Below, piece by piece: positions 43,919 through 56,830 of a stretch of DNA of 64,000 nucleotides. How positions within the stretch are numbered: position 1 is the stretch's first letter; each line of letters starts with the position of its first letter. This stretch comes from Erodium maritimum. Its lineage: Eukaryota > Streptophyta > Magnoliopsida > Geraniales > Geraniaceae. The stretch lies in the NCBI GenBank assembly GCA_963921825.1, contig OY997594.1:12777001-12841000 (forward strand). The letters run 5' to 3'. The notes beneath the pieces were generated by a model that was not told where the DNA came from, made no database searches, and was given only the letters and a program-made list of their open reading frames with translations. Position numbers and translations under genes: made by a program.

Positions 43919-45737
43919 TTAAAACGTAAGGGTTCAAAACTCAAATTAACTCCAGTGGTTCGAATTATCAAAAAAAGGACGTTCTCATGCGTCTTAAAGA
44001 GATCCCACTTGGATCGCTAGAACGAAGTCTCATTTAGAACAAATGGTTCGATCAAAACACAAGGACGTCCACGCGCGTCCCACCAAGATCATAAAAAGAC
44101 CAACCGCACTTGGCTCCAAAGATAAATATCTAATACTTTATATAAAGGCAGAAAAGGCTGCAACTTAGTGCGTCTCACAACAGCAATCAACGGTGTTCAA
44201 ACAAATCAATCAACTCCTATAGGAGGAACAATCTCAATCAATTCACACAGTTCGCAAAACATCAAGCATACCCCTCGATTGGGTCTCTTCCCAACACTAG
44301 GGTCTAAAATCGCAACACGATAAATTTCACAATTTATGTCCTCAACTCTTTTCTATAATCTTCTTCCCTTACTTATTCCTTATAACATTCATGTCGATCT
44401 CATGTCGTTACAACCCGATTCAGGCGTCCCCGAACCTCGTTGTAACCACTTGACATCCCTCTATCACGCTCGACTACAGTGGCGCCCCTGAGTCAGCCCG
44501 TGATAGTGCAAACACTTCAGTTTCTACCGAAAATTCGGCATGACCCGCTTGTATTTTCCTCTAACCATCCGCTTAAGCGGGACATTATATAATAACCTGT
44601 ACATAGAGTCCTACCCAAAAGGTTCACACAAAGCATCTCAAATACACAACCTCTTGAACACCATAAATGACCCATGCGGGTTTTAGCAAATAACTCATTA
44701 TTACCCGGTCAATTTTACCCTTCAGGTTTTACTTAACAAATAACGGCCGTCCTAAGCGGAAAATTCCTTCAATAATCATTCAATCAACGTGTTATAACCA
44801 ACCCGAGCATCGCTCGTTCATCCAATCTAAACCCGATCTTAATCTCAATCTCAAACTCGGTCTCGACTTACTTTCCATTTCAAACTCAATTTCCAAATCA
44901 AGTTAAGCCTCAGCTTCAAACTCAAAGTCAATTTCAAACTTACTATCGATTTCGACTCAATATCACATTCACCTTTAATTCTTAAAGAACGGTGGGCACT
45001 CAAACAAGTCGACAATTACCAATTAATTTTCACAAGGCATTCAATACAAGGAGTTCTCATGCTCTACAAGAGACAACACACAATCAGTACATAGATTTCT
45101 CATGCTTCGCAAAGTACACACGCAATCAAAAGGGTGCAAGAATACCCGAGTTCTTATTCTTTTCTCAAAAATCAAATCATAACAATTGGGTCATCTTTTC
45201 AACTTTGATTCTTTAAACAATTCTCAACATCAAAACCGAGTCAAAACTCAAACAATTCCAAAATCTTAACATTCCAAGCCTTCCATAAGTCCATCATCCG
45301 ATCACTCACCACTCCTCAATACCTCATCCAATTAACCTTTCAACCTTATTGAACATGAAACGACCAACTCGGTGGTAACACACTCAGCATATAGTTTACT
45401 CATCAATATACAATACGGTTCCATCATTGCTCGTTAGCCCATTACCAATCTCAACCATTTGGTTTCCCTGATCACTGTACATTACAGTCCATAGGGTAAG
45501 GATACCACTCAAGCGATGTAGCCATTGTAAACAAAAGATTTAATTTTAAACAACCATTGAAATCAGTAAGACTCGAGTTGTTCTCACTCTATGCATCAAT
45601 GTTTTAAATCTTGCATCACTGAGTACACGACTTAGACCTCCTAACTCTACCCACCTAACTGACGTCGGTCCGAGGTTTTGAAAACAAGTTCAAAAATTAC
45701 AACCTGTTTCAAATGAAACCAGGCTCTGATACCAAAT
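43919..45737 (-). other. 5' leader of the Tekay-like element
   Basis: This is untranslated sequence between the primer site (45722-45734) and the gag start. It is AT-rich and has no open frame of note in the sense direction. Confidence 0.55.
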
Positions 45738-48611
45738 TGTCACGCCCCTAATCCGGTATTTACCGGACTCTAGACGTGACCGGAATTAATAGTGGAAAAG
45801 CAATAATTAAATACTAAGACTTTTATACTATTAAGGTAAGCTCTCTGAAATCAACAACTATACATAGTTCCAAAACTTAAAATGAATCAAATAAGTAATG
45901 TTTAAAATACATGAGACCAACATAACTCTAGTAAAACCCAAAGAAGTCCAAAAGCTCCCGAGCCTCGACCTCCCTAAACATCCGGAACGCCTGTAAAACA
46001 GTTAGAAACCAAAGGGGATGAGCTTACGCTCAGTAGGAAAAACCTTAATAACTCAACCCTTCAGTCAAAGATGAACTGCTTACAAATGTAATTCGAACAA
46101 CAATGCAATAAGATAAATAAGAAGTAATAAGGAAACGTAAACGATTACAACTACGCAATAGTATCAAGGTAACCATAACATAAAGAAATTCATAATAAAT
46201 AATTTAAAGCCTCAATAAGAGTAAACTGGGAAATAACAGTATCTTGCTGACCACTTGCTTTCTCAAGCCTCCGATCCATGGATAGATTCTGGGATCACCT
46301 CGGTTCCCATAATCCGATCCACCAGAGTATCCACATCATATCAGATTTTCCCTCGGTCCAGAGGAGGTACATACATCGGGGCACCGAAACCAATTCGGAA
46401 ATTCCACCTAAGGACCATATGTCATAGGGAACCAAGTAGCGCTTCACTGGGACGCAGTTCCTTGGGGTGAAACCTTAAGTAACCAGAATTAATATCCCGC
46501 AGGATCTGCCGAGCCATAGGCTCCTCTCGTCACTCAATATCCCGTAGGATCTGCCGAGCCGTAGCTCCTCACATCACTCAATATCTCGTAGGATCTGCCG
46601 AGCCGTAACTCCTCACATCACTCAATATCCCGTAGGATCTGCCGAGTCGTAGCTCCTCACATCACTCAATATCCCGTAGGATATGCCGAGCCGTAGCTCC
46701 TCACATCACTCAATATCCACGGTATCTGTCCAACTCCAACCACCACAACGGCACCGGATTACCCCCCCCCCCCCCCCCCCCCCATCCCCGGTGTAGTACC
46801 GAACCAAGCAAGCAAACAGACAAACAAACGAACAAGCATACATTTCAAGAATAAGAACAAAGGAAACAAGCATTATCATTCATCCATCAATCAACACATA
46901 TCGGAACACACTTTCATCACTACGAAGACATCCAACACCATTCCATACTTACCGTATACTTACCTGTCACGAACCATTGGTACATCGATCACCTGATTGT
47001 ACCCCTTGGCACAACCAGTCATACTCGATCATCCGTTCAAACCACAGTTTATCAACACAATCACTCAATCAACCAAGTAAACATTCCACCAGTCAACAAT
47101 CATGTGAACGATCAATTAGACCCTTACTTGTCCTAATAACGAGCAACCAAGCATGTGAACCTAGCACACAACTAATCCGAGAGCTCTTCACAGCCTCTCT
47201 ACTAGTAAATCAATCCCAAGTATTGAAAGCAAGCTTCACTAACCGTCATCATCCTAAGCATGCATACTAGACCCATCCGTTTATTAGTAGTTGAAGTACG
47301 ATTATTCTAGTTATTCGCATCCTATAGGCAATTCTAACACTAAGAAATTAAGACTTTCCCTACCTTGTGGTCTTCCTCTCAACACTCTGATGTCGTACAC
47401 GATAGTCACCACACTGATCTTCACCCGGGTACCGGCGTGATCTTCGTTCTTCTAGCTCGGGTCCGCTCGGGCGAAGTCCCGTCTAGGTTTAACAAAGAAA
47501 AGTCCAATCAAAACCGGTAAACGTCCAAGGTTCTTTAAATACTCCAAAAATTGTCCTTTAATTCTCACCTTTAATTAATTAAATCAGTTAAATAAAATCT
47601 TATTTTAAAAACAATTTTCTTTACTGCCGGGTCGACCCGGATCCGAGCCCGAACCCGGTCCAGACCCGGTTCTGACGTCCAAATGGGCCCAAGGCCCGTT
47701 CTCGCTGCTGGCCCAAGGCCCGACCTCTTTCTCATCTGGCCCGAGGCCCATGTCTGTGGCCCGAGTCACCCGGCCCAATATCTCAACCAGGCCCGAGGCC
47801 TGCCAGCCTTAACCCTGAGCTCGTTCAGCTCCGGCGAGCTTCGTGTGTTCCGGCCACCGTCTCCGGCGGCGACAACACCCAGAATTCGCGCGACGGGCCG
47901 GCGGAGCTGAGGAAAAGGGCGGCGGAGTCCGATTGTGGTTAGACGATGGGTACGGCGTCAGGTACGTCGTCAAGGGTCGTGCTTCGCTTAGATCTAGGGC
48001 TTGAGACATCGTCGGCGGTGGTTCCTTCAGCAACAGCTCGTATCGAGCTCGAAAGGGTGCAGATCCGGTCGATACGAGGTCGGGGAAGAAGAACCCATGC
48101 GAGGGAAAGCTCGATTTAAGCATGGAAGGGCGAACCCGAAGGGAAAGGTCGCCGGCGTTGCCCTCCATCCGCGCGCGAGCTCGGCTTGCGAACGGAGATG
48201 AGGCCTCAGGTGGGTGCGGCCGAGAGGATGGAGATGACGGTGAGGGTGAGGTTGCAGAAAGAGAAACAAGGGGAGGGAGAGATCGAAGGAGATCGAGAGG
48301 ATGAGAAGAGAGAGCAGCGGCCGTCCTCGGTTCGCGTGCTGAACTCGTGAAGAAGAAGACCCCTTAGTGGGAGGTCTTAGGGTTTCAGAACGTGGGTTTG
48401 GGCCGAGCAGGTGCACGCGAAGCTTGGCCCAAAACTGAATCTGGCCCAGTCCGTTTCCAAGCTCTTCTCCCCCTTTTTCTTTTTTCTTTTGAAAATTCCT
48501 TTTCAAATAAAACTTGTTGCAAAATTCCATCTCTACGTTTCTGATTTCGCAAAACACCCATTTGCTTCCTATTTCAGATAATACTCTTTTTTGAAAGAGC
48601 GGGGTTTTACA
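45738..48611 (-). repeat. 5' LTR of the Tekay-like element
   Basis: This LTR is 2874 bp and collinear with 37119-40125. The 44-bp array has five full units (starts 46491, 46536, 46580, 46624, 46668), followed by a poly-C run of 22 and then ATCCCC. Several short deletions relative to the other LTR have microhomology at their ends. Confidence 0.92.
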
Positions 48612-48616
48612 ACGAC

Positions 48617-49872
48617 TAGTGGGTTGCTTGCAGAGGAAGCAACATATGGGAGTTTGACAGGACGACCTCTCTATAGCTTTACTAACGCGCTAGTGAACTC
48701 CGAAGTAAACGCCACGATAGTTGTGGATAGTGGTGTCGGTATATCTGGGGAAGGTGGGGGAAGAGGAAACGGTTAAGCTTTCCTGGTTAGGATTTTCTTC
48801 AGCCTCTATCGACGTCGCATCTTTCAAGGAGATTCAATCTCTAAGGAAGGGCGAGAGAGGGGAGTGTAGTAAATTGAATGGTGGCAGACGGCGATGGGTG
48901 AGGACCGGTAGGACAGACAGGCTTGTCGGCGACAATGACATGTATAGAGAGTAATATAAGCATGTTTGGTCAAAGTGTCCTCGGGAGAGACTCTCGACAG
49001 GTAACGAGAGAGTTTTCTTAGAAGCGTAGCACTCAGTGTTAATTCAAAACATATCAAATATCAAATTTAAAAATTCTCAAACCTATCATATCTAGGTAGA
49101 GAAATACAAACTATGTGGGTTGTCATCCTCAACGAATATAAAGAAAAGGGAAAGGCATCCATTTATACACATCCTTCCTCAAGGGAAGTGTCCATAGTTT
49201 ACTTGAGGACACATAAGTGAGGTCCATTGAAGGATAAACACACTGACTATATAAAAACCTGAATATTTACTTCCACACCACACATGCATATTCACATCAC
49301 TCAACTTTCAGACCACTTCATGGGTAAGAGAGCACCATGCGTGTCTCTAACGCGTCCACGTTTGTTTCCAATATCTCAGGAATTGACAGCTCGAGATTCG
49401 TCAATTACCTCTTCCTCCCCAAACCTACAAATTTTTCCGACAACATGCCTTATCCAAGTACCCCATTTCATATCTATCTTCTCCATTTTTCGTTCTTAAT
49501 CATCACAACAAACCCAGCACTAACTAAAAAAAAAAACTTTGCACTATACACTGAACCCAGTACAATGTTGTTTGGTGTGGTAGCACTGCAAGCGAAGCCA
49601 CCTAGTGCTAAAGGACTACTTACTATTCGGGAGACAATCTAAGGAACCCATTCCGTTCTTGTCGAACCAGACTGTGTATCTAGGGCCAACCATTGGGCTT
49701 TATGATGTCATCGTTATATATGTTAATGTTAGTGTTAGATATATATAATTGGGCCTTCAACTATCAGTTTAAGCTTTTAGTTGGATTGGTCCTCTAACAG
49801 ATAGGTTGCTGCACACATAATGTGTATTTAACACTCTATTTGATTCCTAAAAAAACACCATATTTGACTTTA
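48617..49872. other. 5' continuation of the interrupted LINE relic and unassigned sequence
   Basis: The first few hundred bases continue, on the minus strand, the LINE ORF1 relic split by the Tekay-like element. The rest is unassigned. A short motif at 49749-49798 (CCTTCAACTATCAG ... TTGGATTGGTCC) resembles sequence in intron 2 of P450 genes A and B. Confidence 0.35.
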
Positions 49873-50210
49873 GGGTTAAGTGTCGAAACTTACTCTTAAA
49901 TATTGGTCACGAATATTACACTACCTAACGTTTAAAAGTGACAAATGCAGTACTTTAAGTATTGGTCATGCGATTTTGTTTTTAAAAATGGACAGAATAT
50001 TTTATTTCGTTAGTCATATGACCTCAAGTGTCATATAATAGATGGTAAAATGTCAAAATCGTCATATGACTAACGGAATAGAATATTCCGTCCATTTTTA
50101 TTAACAAAATCGTATGACCAATACTTAAGGTATTGTACTTGTCACTTTGAAACATTGGGTAGTGTAGTGTTCGTGACCAATACTTAAGAGTACGTTTCGA
50201 TATTTAACCC
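49873..50210. mobile_element. MULE-type foldback MITE, 9-bp TSD
   Basis: This 338-bp element begins GGGTTAAGTGTCGAAACTTA and ends with its imperfect inverse complement. The arms pair along most of the length. The 9-bp flanks TTGACTTTA (49864-49872) and TTGATTTTA (50211-50219) differ at one base. It has no coding capacity, and its inverted repeats differ from those of the element at 28583. Confidence 0.85.
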
Positions 50211-50219
50211 TTGATTTTA

Positions 50220-51185
50220 AAATGTTTAAACTTGGATAATATTAAAACTACAGTGTATTGCTAGACATTGTAAATTACAACTACGGTTTTCTTTTACAAA
50301 TGTAACATTTTGTCATCACATACGTTATTAAAAAAAGTATACCTCGAGATTTGATCATGGTCGTCATGGAGCGGAGACAATCCTCTAGCATATTTTGTCT
50401 GAATGATTGTGTAAAATGGATGCAGGACATGAGAATGAGATGGTTGAGAGAAGCATAGCCATGAAAGGCAACTTTTGGAACGATAGGTGCACGATGAAAG
50501 AAAGCAACCAAACACTCAAGATCGAGAATAGAACTTGTGATGTTCAATGCAACTCGACCCATTTGAAGAAATTGCTAGCTAACTCGCTAGGGTTTTGGAT
50601 AGCCTACAATTTAAGTCACGACAAAGTGTTGGTTAGGTGAGGTCCATAGTTTCACTTCCACATGCTCATCCACTTCATAAGTGTCCTCCTTTAGCTTAGC
50701 TCCTAATCTTCGTCCAATAAGCGGCGACATGTGTGTTATGTTCATGACTTCACGTGGTTCGATGGCTCAATTTGAGCATTATTCACTTTGTTAGAAATGA
50801 GGGTTTGGGAGATTCAGTAACGGGTTACCTTGGTTTTAAATTAATCCAATCAATGCTAAACTAGAATGATAAGAGGGGACCGGTTGGCTGTAAGCTTTTG
50901 ACATGGACACTTCAATATCTTGGGATATCTACGCTTATTCGATCAGGACAATAATGGCCGATTCAACATGCTAAGTTGCATCGGCCTTGTCCACGACAAT
51001 TTAACTGCAACCGGAAACAATATTTTGACGTAATATTTGTATCGTGGCGTAGATTCCATATGAAAATGATGGTTCATTATTGCCGGGACATGAAAAAATG
51101 TATGAACAAAAAGTGTTTGGTTTCCTTTCTCTACCGAGTAAAATTTGGCGGTGTAGAAAGTGCCATTTTTCCTTCTTCTCCCGCA
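50220..51185. other. Unassigned sequence
   Basis: No gene or known repeat is recognised. Short open stretches on both strands lack domain features. The right end abuts the target duplication of the solo LTR at 51191. Confidence 0.35.
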
Positions 51186-51190
51186 ACGGT

Positions 51191-54100
51191 TGTTACTCTC
51201 CAAATCCGGTTTTGGTCGGACTCGAGACGTGACCTGGAACAACGAGATAAAAGTAATAAAACTGTAATAAATTCCTCTAAAGCTGAAAACGAATCCAAAG
51301 TATTTCTCAATAATTCAATCCAAAGTAAAAAATGGTGTCAAAAATTGATAAGTAATATAAGGTAAATAAAATTCAACAATGGGCCAACACAACTCTAATA
51401 CAACCCTCACACATCCGGAAGCTCCCGAGCCTCGAATCCCCCAGATCTCAAGCACACTTGTACACACAACAAATAAACAAATAGGGCTGAGCTTACGCTC
51501 AGTAGGGAAAATCGTAAACAACTTTAGCCTCCACGTTTAACAATAAAACTGCTTTAGTTCGATATCCCAAGTGCTTAAAACGCTTAGACCAAAAGATATA
51601 ATAAACAATTAAAAAGCAACGAGAACAATAGCGCATAGCGATAACTTCCCCGCGAACAAATAGAGAACATTATAATAAAATGGAAAACCATCACAACTAG
51701 AAACGAGTAAACACTAGTAATCAATGAAAGACTATAGAATCAGTAAAATGAAATAGTATCGCTTTTTCGACGATACCAGTAGCTTAAAAGATTCCATGAA
51801 AACACTAAAATGTAACGTAACGATTAAAATGGGAGTAATTGATATCACGCCAACCACTTGCTTTCTCAAGCCTCCGATCCATGGATAGATTCTGGGATCA
51901 CCTCGGTTCCCATATACCGATCTACCAGAGTATCCATATCATATTAGATTTTCCCTCGGTCCAGAGGAGGCACATGCGTCGGGGCACCGGAAACAATCCC
52001 AAATGGGCGCTTATCATCGGGATTCCCAGAAATGCCTCCAAAGGACTATATGTCATAGGAAACCAAGGTGGTGCTCCACTGGGACGCACGCCCTTGGTGA
52101 AACCTCAGTAACCATCTCTCATGAAATAATCCACTCAATATCCCGCAGGATCCGCCGAACCCTCAGGCTCCTCTCATCACTCAATATCCCGCAGGATCTG
52201 TCAATAATCAGTAAATATCCCGCAGGATCTGCCAATACTCAATACCCGTAATATCCAGTAAATAATGCCCTCAGGCTCCAATGCTCAACCAATATCTCAC
52301 TATATCTGTCCCAACTCCAACCACCGCAACGGCACCGGATTACCCCCCCCCCCCCCCCCCCCCCCCGGTGTAGTACCAAACCAAACACACAAACAAACAA
52401 ACATACATTTCAAGAATAAGAATAAGGGAACAAGCATAAACATTCAGCCATCACTCAACACACGTTCATCACAGCGAAGACATCCAAAACCGTTCCACAC
52501 TTACCGTATACTTACCTGTCATGAACCATCGGTACATCGATCACCTGATTGTACCCCTTGGCACAACCAGTCATACTCGATCATCCGTTCAAACCACAAT
52601 TAATCACCACTCAATCAATCAACCAATTATTCAAGCATTCAAGTCAATCCTTCAACATTCAAGCATACATTCGATCTAGTTTCATTGGACTCTTTATTAT
52701 CCTAATAACTAGCAACCAAGCATGTGAACCTAGCACACAACTAATCCGAGAGCTCCTCACAGCCTCTCTACCAGTAAATCAATCCCAAGTATTAAAAGCA
52801 AGCTTCACTAATCGTCATCATCCTAAGCATGCATACTAGACTCGTCCATTTATTAGTAATTGAACTACGATTGTTCTAGTTATTCGCATCCTATAGGAAA
52901 TTCTAGGACCTTTTCGATTTTATTATCCTAATCATGCATACTAAGCGTTAATTAAGAAATTAAGACTTTCCCTACCTTGTGGTCTTCCTCTAATAAAACT
53001 CTGATGAAACGCTCGAGTGGTCACAACTTCGTTCTTCACACGGGTTCCGGCGTGGTCTTCGTTCTTCTAGCTCGGTTCCAAGCCCTTGACCTCGGGCGAA
53101 GTCCCGTCTAGATTGACAAATAAAACGTCTGAATCAAAACCAGTAAAAGTCCGAAGGTCCACTGATTTAACAAAGAAGTCCTTTAAATTCTCACCTTTAA
53201 TTGATTAAATCCATTAATTAAATCTGTTTTTAAAATATTTTCTATCAAACCGGGTTGACCCGGATCCGCGAACCGGGTCTGACCCGAACCGGTCCGGATC
53301 CAGCCCCACAATCGAGCCTGGCCTGGCCCGCAAGGTGCACTGGTCCCAAGCCCATCTTCTGTTGTGGCCCGGCCCAAGGCCCAACACCAGACCTGGTCCC
53401 ATTCTGCCCTGCCCTGCCCAGCCTCGTGTCTGAACCGACTGCAGCTCCGGCGAGATGCGAGTTCCGGCCGTCATCTACGGCGTCAAGGTAGCTCGTGAAA
53501 GAGGAAGAAGAGGGCGGTGACGGCGGCCGGCGTCACAGCGAAGAGACGACGGAAGCAAGGAGGGCGTGTCCAAGCTTCCCGTCCCAGATCTGGTGACGAC
53601 AAGGGTTCGCCGGCGTGTTGTGGCTGACCTGGCTCATATCCGAGCTTGGTCCAGCGAGGAACGAGCTCATAAAGGGAGAGCGGGGCGAGGATGTCGTCGG
53701 AGAAGGAGCTTCGGAGTCGGCGCGCGTCTCACCGTGGGTTCCTCGCACGAGGAGTGGTTCTGCTCACGGAAGGAGATCCAGACGAGGAGCTCCGGCGGGA
53801 TCTCTCGGGCTCGTAGCCGGCGCTGTTCGATCGACACAGAGGCGAAGCGAGGGAGGCGATGTCGTGGCTGCGAGAAGGAGAGAAGGGGAGGGCCTGAAAC
53901 GTTCGAGAGAGGGAGGCGAGCTGCGATTCCTTCCCCTCCTCTTTTTGCGTGCGCGACTGAAAGTGACGAGGAAGAAGAACAGTAAAGGGGATTAGGGTTT
54001 TCACGCAACTGGTCCGTTCAGTGTGGGCTGCGCGCGAGAATTGGGCCCTGGTTGGCTCGGCCCAAAGGGCTAGTCTGACCTGGTCCAATTCCAATCTTTT

Positions 54101-54222
54101 CCTTTTCTTTTTCTTTTCTCTTTTTTTTTTGATTTTTCTCTTCAAAATTCGTTTGTTGCAAAAATCCACCCTGACGTTTCCTATTTCAAATAAAACCCTT
54201 TTTGAGAGAGCGGGGTTTTACA
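51191..54222 (-). mobile_element. Solo LTR of the Tekay-like family, TSD ACGGT
   Basis: This starts TGTTACTCTCCAAATCCGG and ends GCGGGGTTTTACA, with perfect duplications ACGGT at 51186-51190 and 54223-54227. At 3032 bp it is collinear with the LTRs at 37119 and 45738 but more diverged. It has a 24-base poly-C run (52343-52366) and a GC-rich block at 53430-53990. No internal region is present. Confidence 0.92.
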
Positions 54223-54227
54223 ACGGT

Positions 54228-55960
54228 GGTGGCGGCTTCAAACTCCGACGATATGTTCTCTATGCCTACTCCAGTTTTCTTCTCTTTCTCGGGTGAGGTG
54301 GGAATGATTTTTGCGACAAGGGATGACTCTCCGTCGGCTTCTCCTGCCACGGGAGTACATGTGGCCAGGCTAGGATAAGACGTCGAGGGTGTAGGACATT
54401 GGAAATTGTATAGGGCGTTGGCCATCATGGAGGTTATTGTCCCTCCAGTAGAGCTTTACGGGCGGGGGCTTAACTCAACTGTAGTCACTCAGGTCACGAT
54501 CACTAGAACGTTCTACTAGTAGTCTTCGGTGGACTGAATGGACGAACTTTGATCGATGCCGAATGTGATGGCTCAGCCTCATTAGGACGGGGTCATCAGA
54601 TTTTTCTTCTGTGTGGATAAGGATAAGGTGAGGGTTCTGGTTGGGGAGTGTGCGTCTTCTGGCGATCATTGGTGTTGTTTGCAGACCAGAAGCTGCAGAT
54701 GAGGCCTCGGGGCATCCAATTCACACACTTATCGATGTGGGTTCGGATCAAAAACCTCCTGATGGGAACGTGGAACAGAGGTTCAACTTCCGACTAGGGG
54801 GCATTGGGCACGTGCTTGGCAGTGGACAATGACGCGGACAGCATGAGTTGGGGAGATTTTATGCAGATTCGAGTTCGCTTGGACGCTCGCCTTTTACTAA
54901 AACATCAATTGTGGCTCCTACTGTTGAAATCGAAGGTATGTTATTTGATCCAGTTGTCGACCAATGTAGATCACGTCGCACTAGTGTTCCCTGAGGGTAC
55001 GGGGAACAAGGTGTATCGATGAAAGCTCCGATAGACCCCCGAGATACTAGGGGCCTTGCTTATCATGGTCGTGATGTTCTTGGGACAAACCGACGTCAAC
55101 AAGGGGGGCCATCGCGAATACCGTTGCTAAGGGGGACAGCCATGCAGCCATAAAATAAAACAGACTCTTTGTTGATCCCTCAATCGGGGCCAGTGAATGA
55201 AAAAGAGAAGGGAAAGATGGTGAACGGGGCGGGCGACCCGTCACGTCAGGTCACGACATCCCCCATCAGGAGTGAGCATTCATCTCCATCTACATTCTCA
55301 CAGGGGAAGACATCTCTCATCACATGGACCTCACCTTGGGATGGTAAGTGGAGGTCCATTGTGAGGAATAGGCCCTTTGCGTACACTGGTGATTCCCAAG
55401 GGCCCGTCCAAGACTTACCCATAGGGGTGGGCATGGGAGAATATGGATGGTCCCGCAAGACTAGTTACGAGATCTCTCCCAAGAAGGGGGGAAGCAGTCA
55501 ATGTGGGATTCTCCGATTACCAGACTGAGGACTCCACGCATTCCAATAGAGCGACACACACAACGGGGTGGGGGAGTAACCACCCTCGCCTCGACTAATG
55601 AGGAGGACCAGGACCAGCTAAGAGTTTTCATGTATCAGCGATTCACTAATCATATGGTGGTAATGGTTCCATCAAATGTCGGCATGGTACTTCCTTACCC
55701 TCTCGAGAGCTAGAAGTGTCGCGGTTGGGGAGCCCTCTTTTATCATCCGAGGGAGGACGAAGAACGTTGGATCCTCGGTGGAGTACTTAGTATGCCATGG
55801 AGCAATTTTTCCAAAAATGGGCCCGCTTTGTCTTAGCTCACCGTCGGTCGTAGCTGTATCGATTGTTTCGGTCGTAATCGTAGTATCCATCTCCCGACAT
55901 CCCCTAGAGCGTTTTGATAAATGAACACTTTTTTTCTTTTTGTTATGTTCCACGATGTTC
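54228..55960 (+). pseudogene. Possible LINE ORF1 relic, copy 2
   Basis: The plus strand here reads as a broken ORF1-like protein with many stops. The best segment (54836-55020) contains DFMQIRVRLDARLLLKHQLWL, resembling the linker between the DUF4283-like domain and the CCHC knuckle in copy 1. The zinc knuckle itself is not seen. Its 5' side is interrupted by the solo LTR ending at 54222. Identification is weak. Confidence 0.35.
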
Positions 55961-56289
55961 GGATTTTTCGGTTATTTATTTTTTGATGCAATTGTCTCAT
56001 ATATTTTATATTCGACCCACTCTAGGTTAAGGCTTCTGAACAATTATTTTTACTAATATATCGGTTATGTTAACGATTAAAAAAATTGTATGAACTATAC
56101 TTTATTTAAAAAAAATGTGTTATTTTATTTCATCATTGTAATTATAATATTTGATGTATTAGTTTAATAAAAAATTAATTTATATTTGTTTATAAAGACA
56201 TCATAAAATATATTATCAGTAAGAAGAAGAAAAAATCATTATAATATCTTGACAAATATTTATTTTCATCGTAATATCCTAGCATGTTT

Positions 56290-56830
56290 TTCTTACATTA
56301 TGTTTGGATTTTATGGTTGGAAAATCCGGGTTTTAAAGCTTATCTGTTTTGGGTTTATTGGTTGGAAAATCAGAGTTTTTAGACCTCTTACTTTGTGTGC
56401 TTCATGGTTGCCATTCGGGTTTTAGACCTTTTTTTTATGTTATCTTGGTTTGTGCTTTATGGATGTAAAATCTCGTTATTAGACAGTTCATTGAGGTTCC
56501 TTACAAAAGAATGTTCTTTCTTTATATTCACTGCACCCTTGTTCGATCATTGAAGTTCCCATTATAAGAATGCTCTTTCTTTATATTCATTGCACCCTTG
56601 TTGGATCGTTGAAGTTCCTATTATAAGAATACTCTTTCTTGTACTTGCATGTGGTTATTCTGGTGTTTGGTTCGTGACTGAGATTTGTTCAGTCCACATG
56701 GTTAGTTGTTGGGTCGAAAATAGTTTGGTTCTTAGAATTTTCAGGCTTGATTCTTTCTGTTTTGATGTATTTCTTTTTTATTCTCTGAAAAATTGTGTTT
56801 TATTATACTGTTTTGCTGATAAAAAAAAAA
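56290..56830 (+). mobile_element. Truncated LINE-like 3' end with A-tail
   Basis: T-rich sequence with repeated GGTTGGAAAATC and TTTTAGACC motifs closes with TTTTGCTGATAAAAAAAA at about 56813-56830. It matches the end of the stretch at 33799-33815, so both look like 3' ends of one LINE family. Confidence 0.5.

Larger units (their letters stand above)
37119..48611 (-). mobile_element. Tekay/Del-like Ty3/Gypsy element with defective interior, TSD ACGAC
   Basis: The element is 11.5 kb with LTRs 37119-40125 (3' LTR) and 45738-48611 (5' LTR), both TGTCACGCCCC...GGGGTTTTACA in plus-strand reading. Perfect duplications ACGAC lie at 37114-37118 and 48612-48616. A primer site matching initiator tRNA-Met (TGGTATCAGAGCC on the minus strand, 45722-45734) adjoins the 5' LTR, and a purine tract AAGGGGGGTAGAC adjoins the 3' LTR. 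Both show minus orientation. The interior holds broken gag and the tail of pol, but I see no RT or integrase. The LTRs differ by only a few substitutions per 100 bp by eye plus some indels. Long LTRs and the iMet primer fit the Tekay/Del lineage. Confidence 0.92.
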
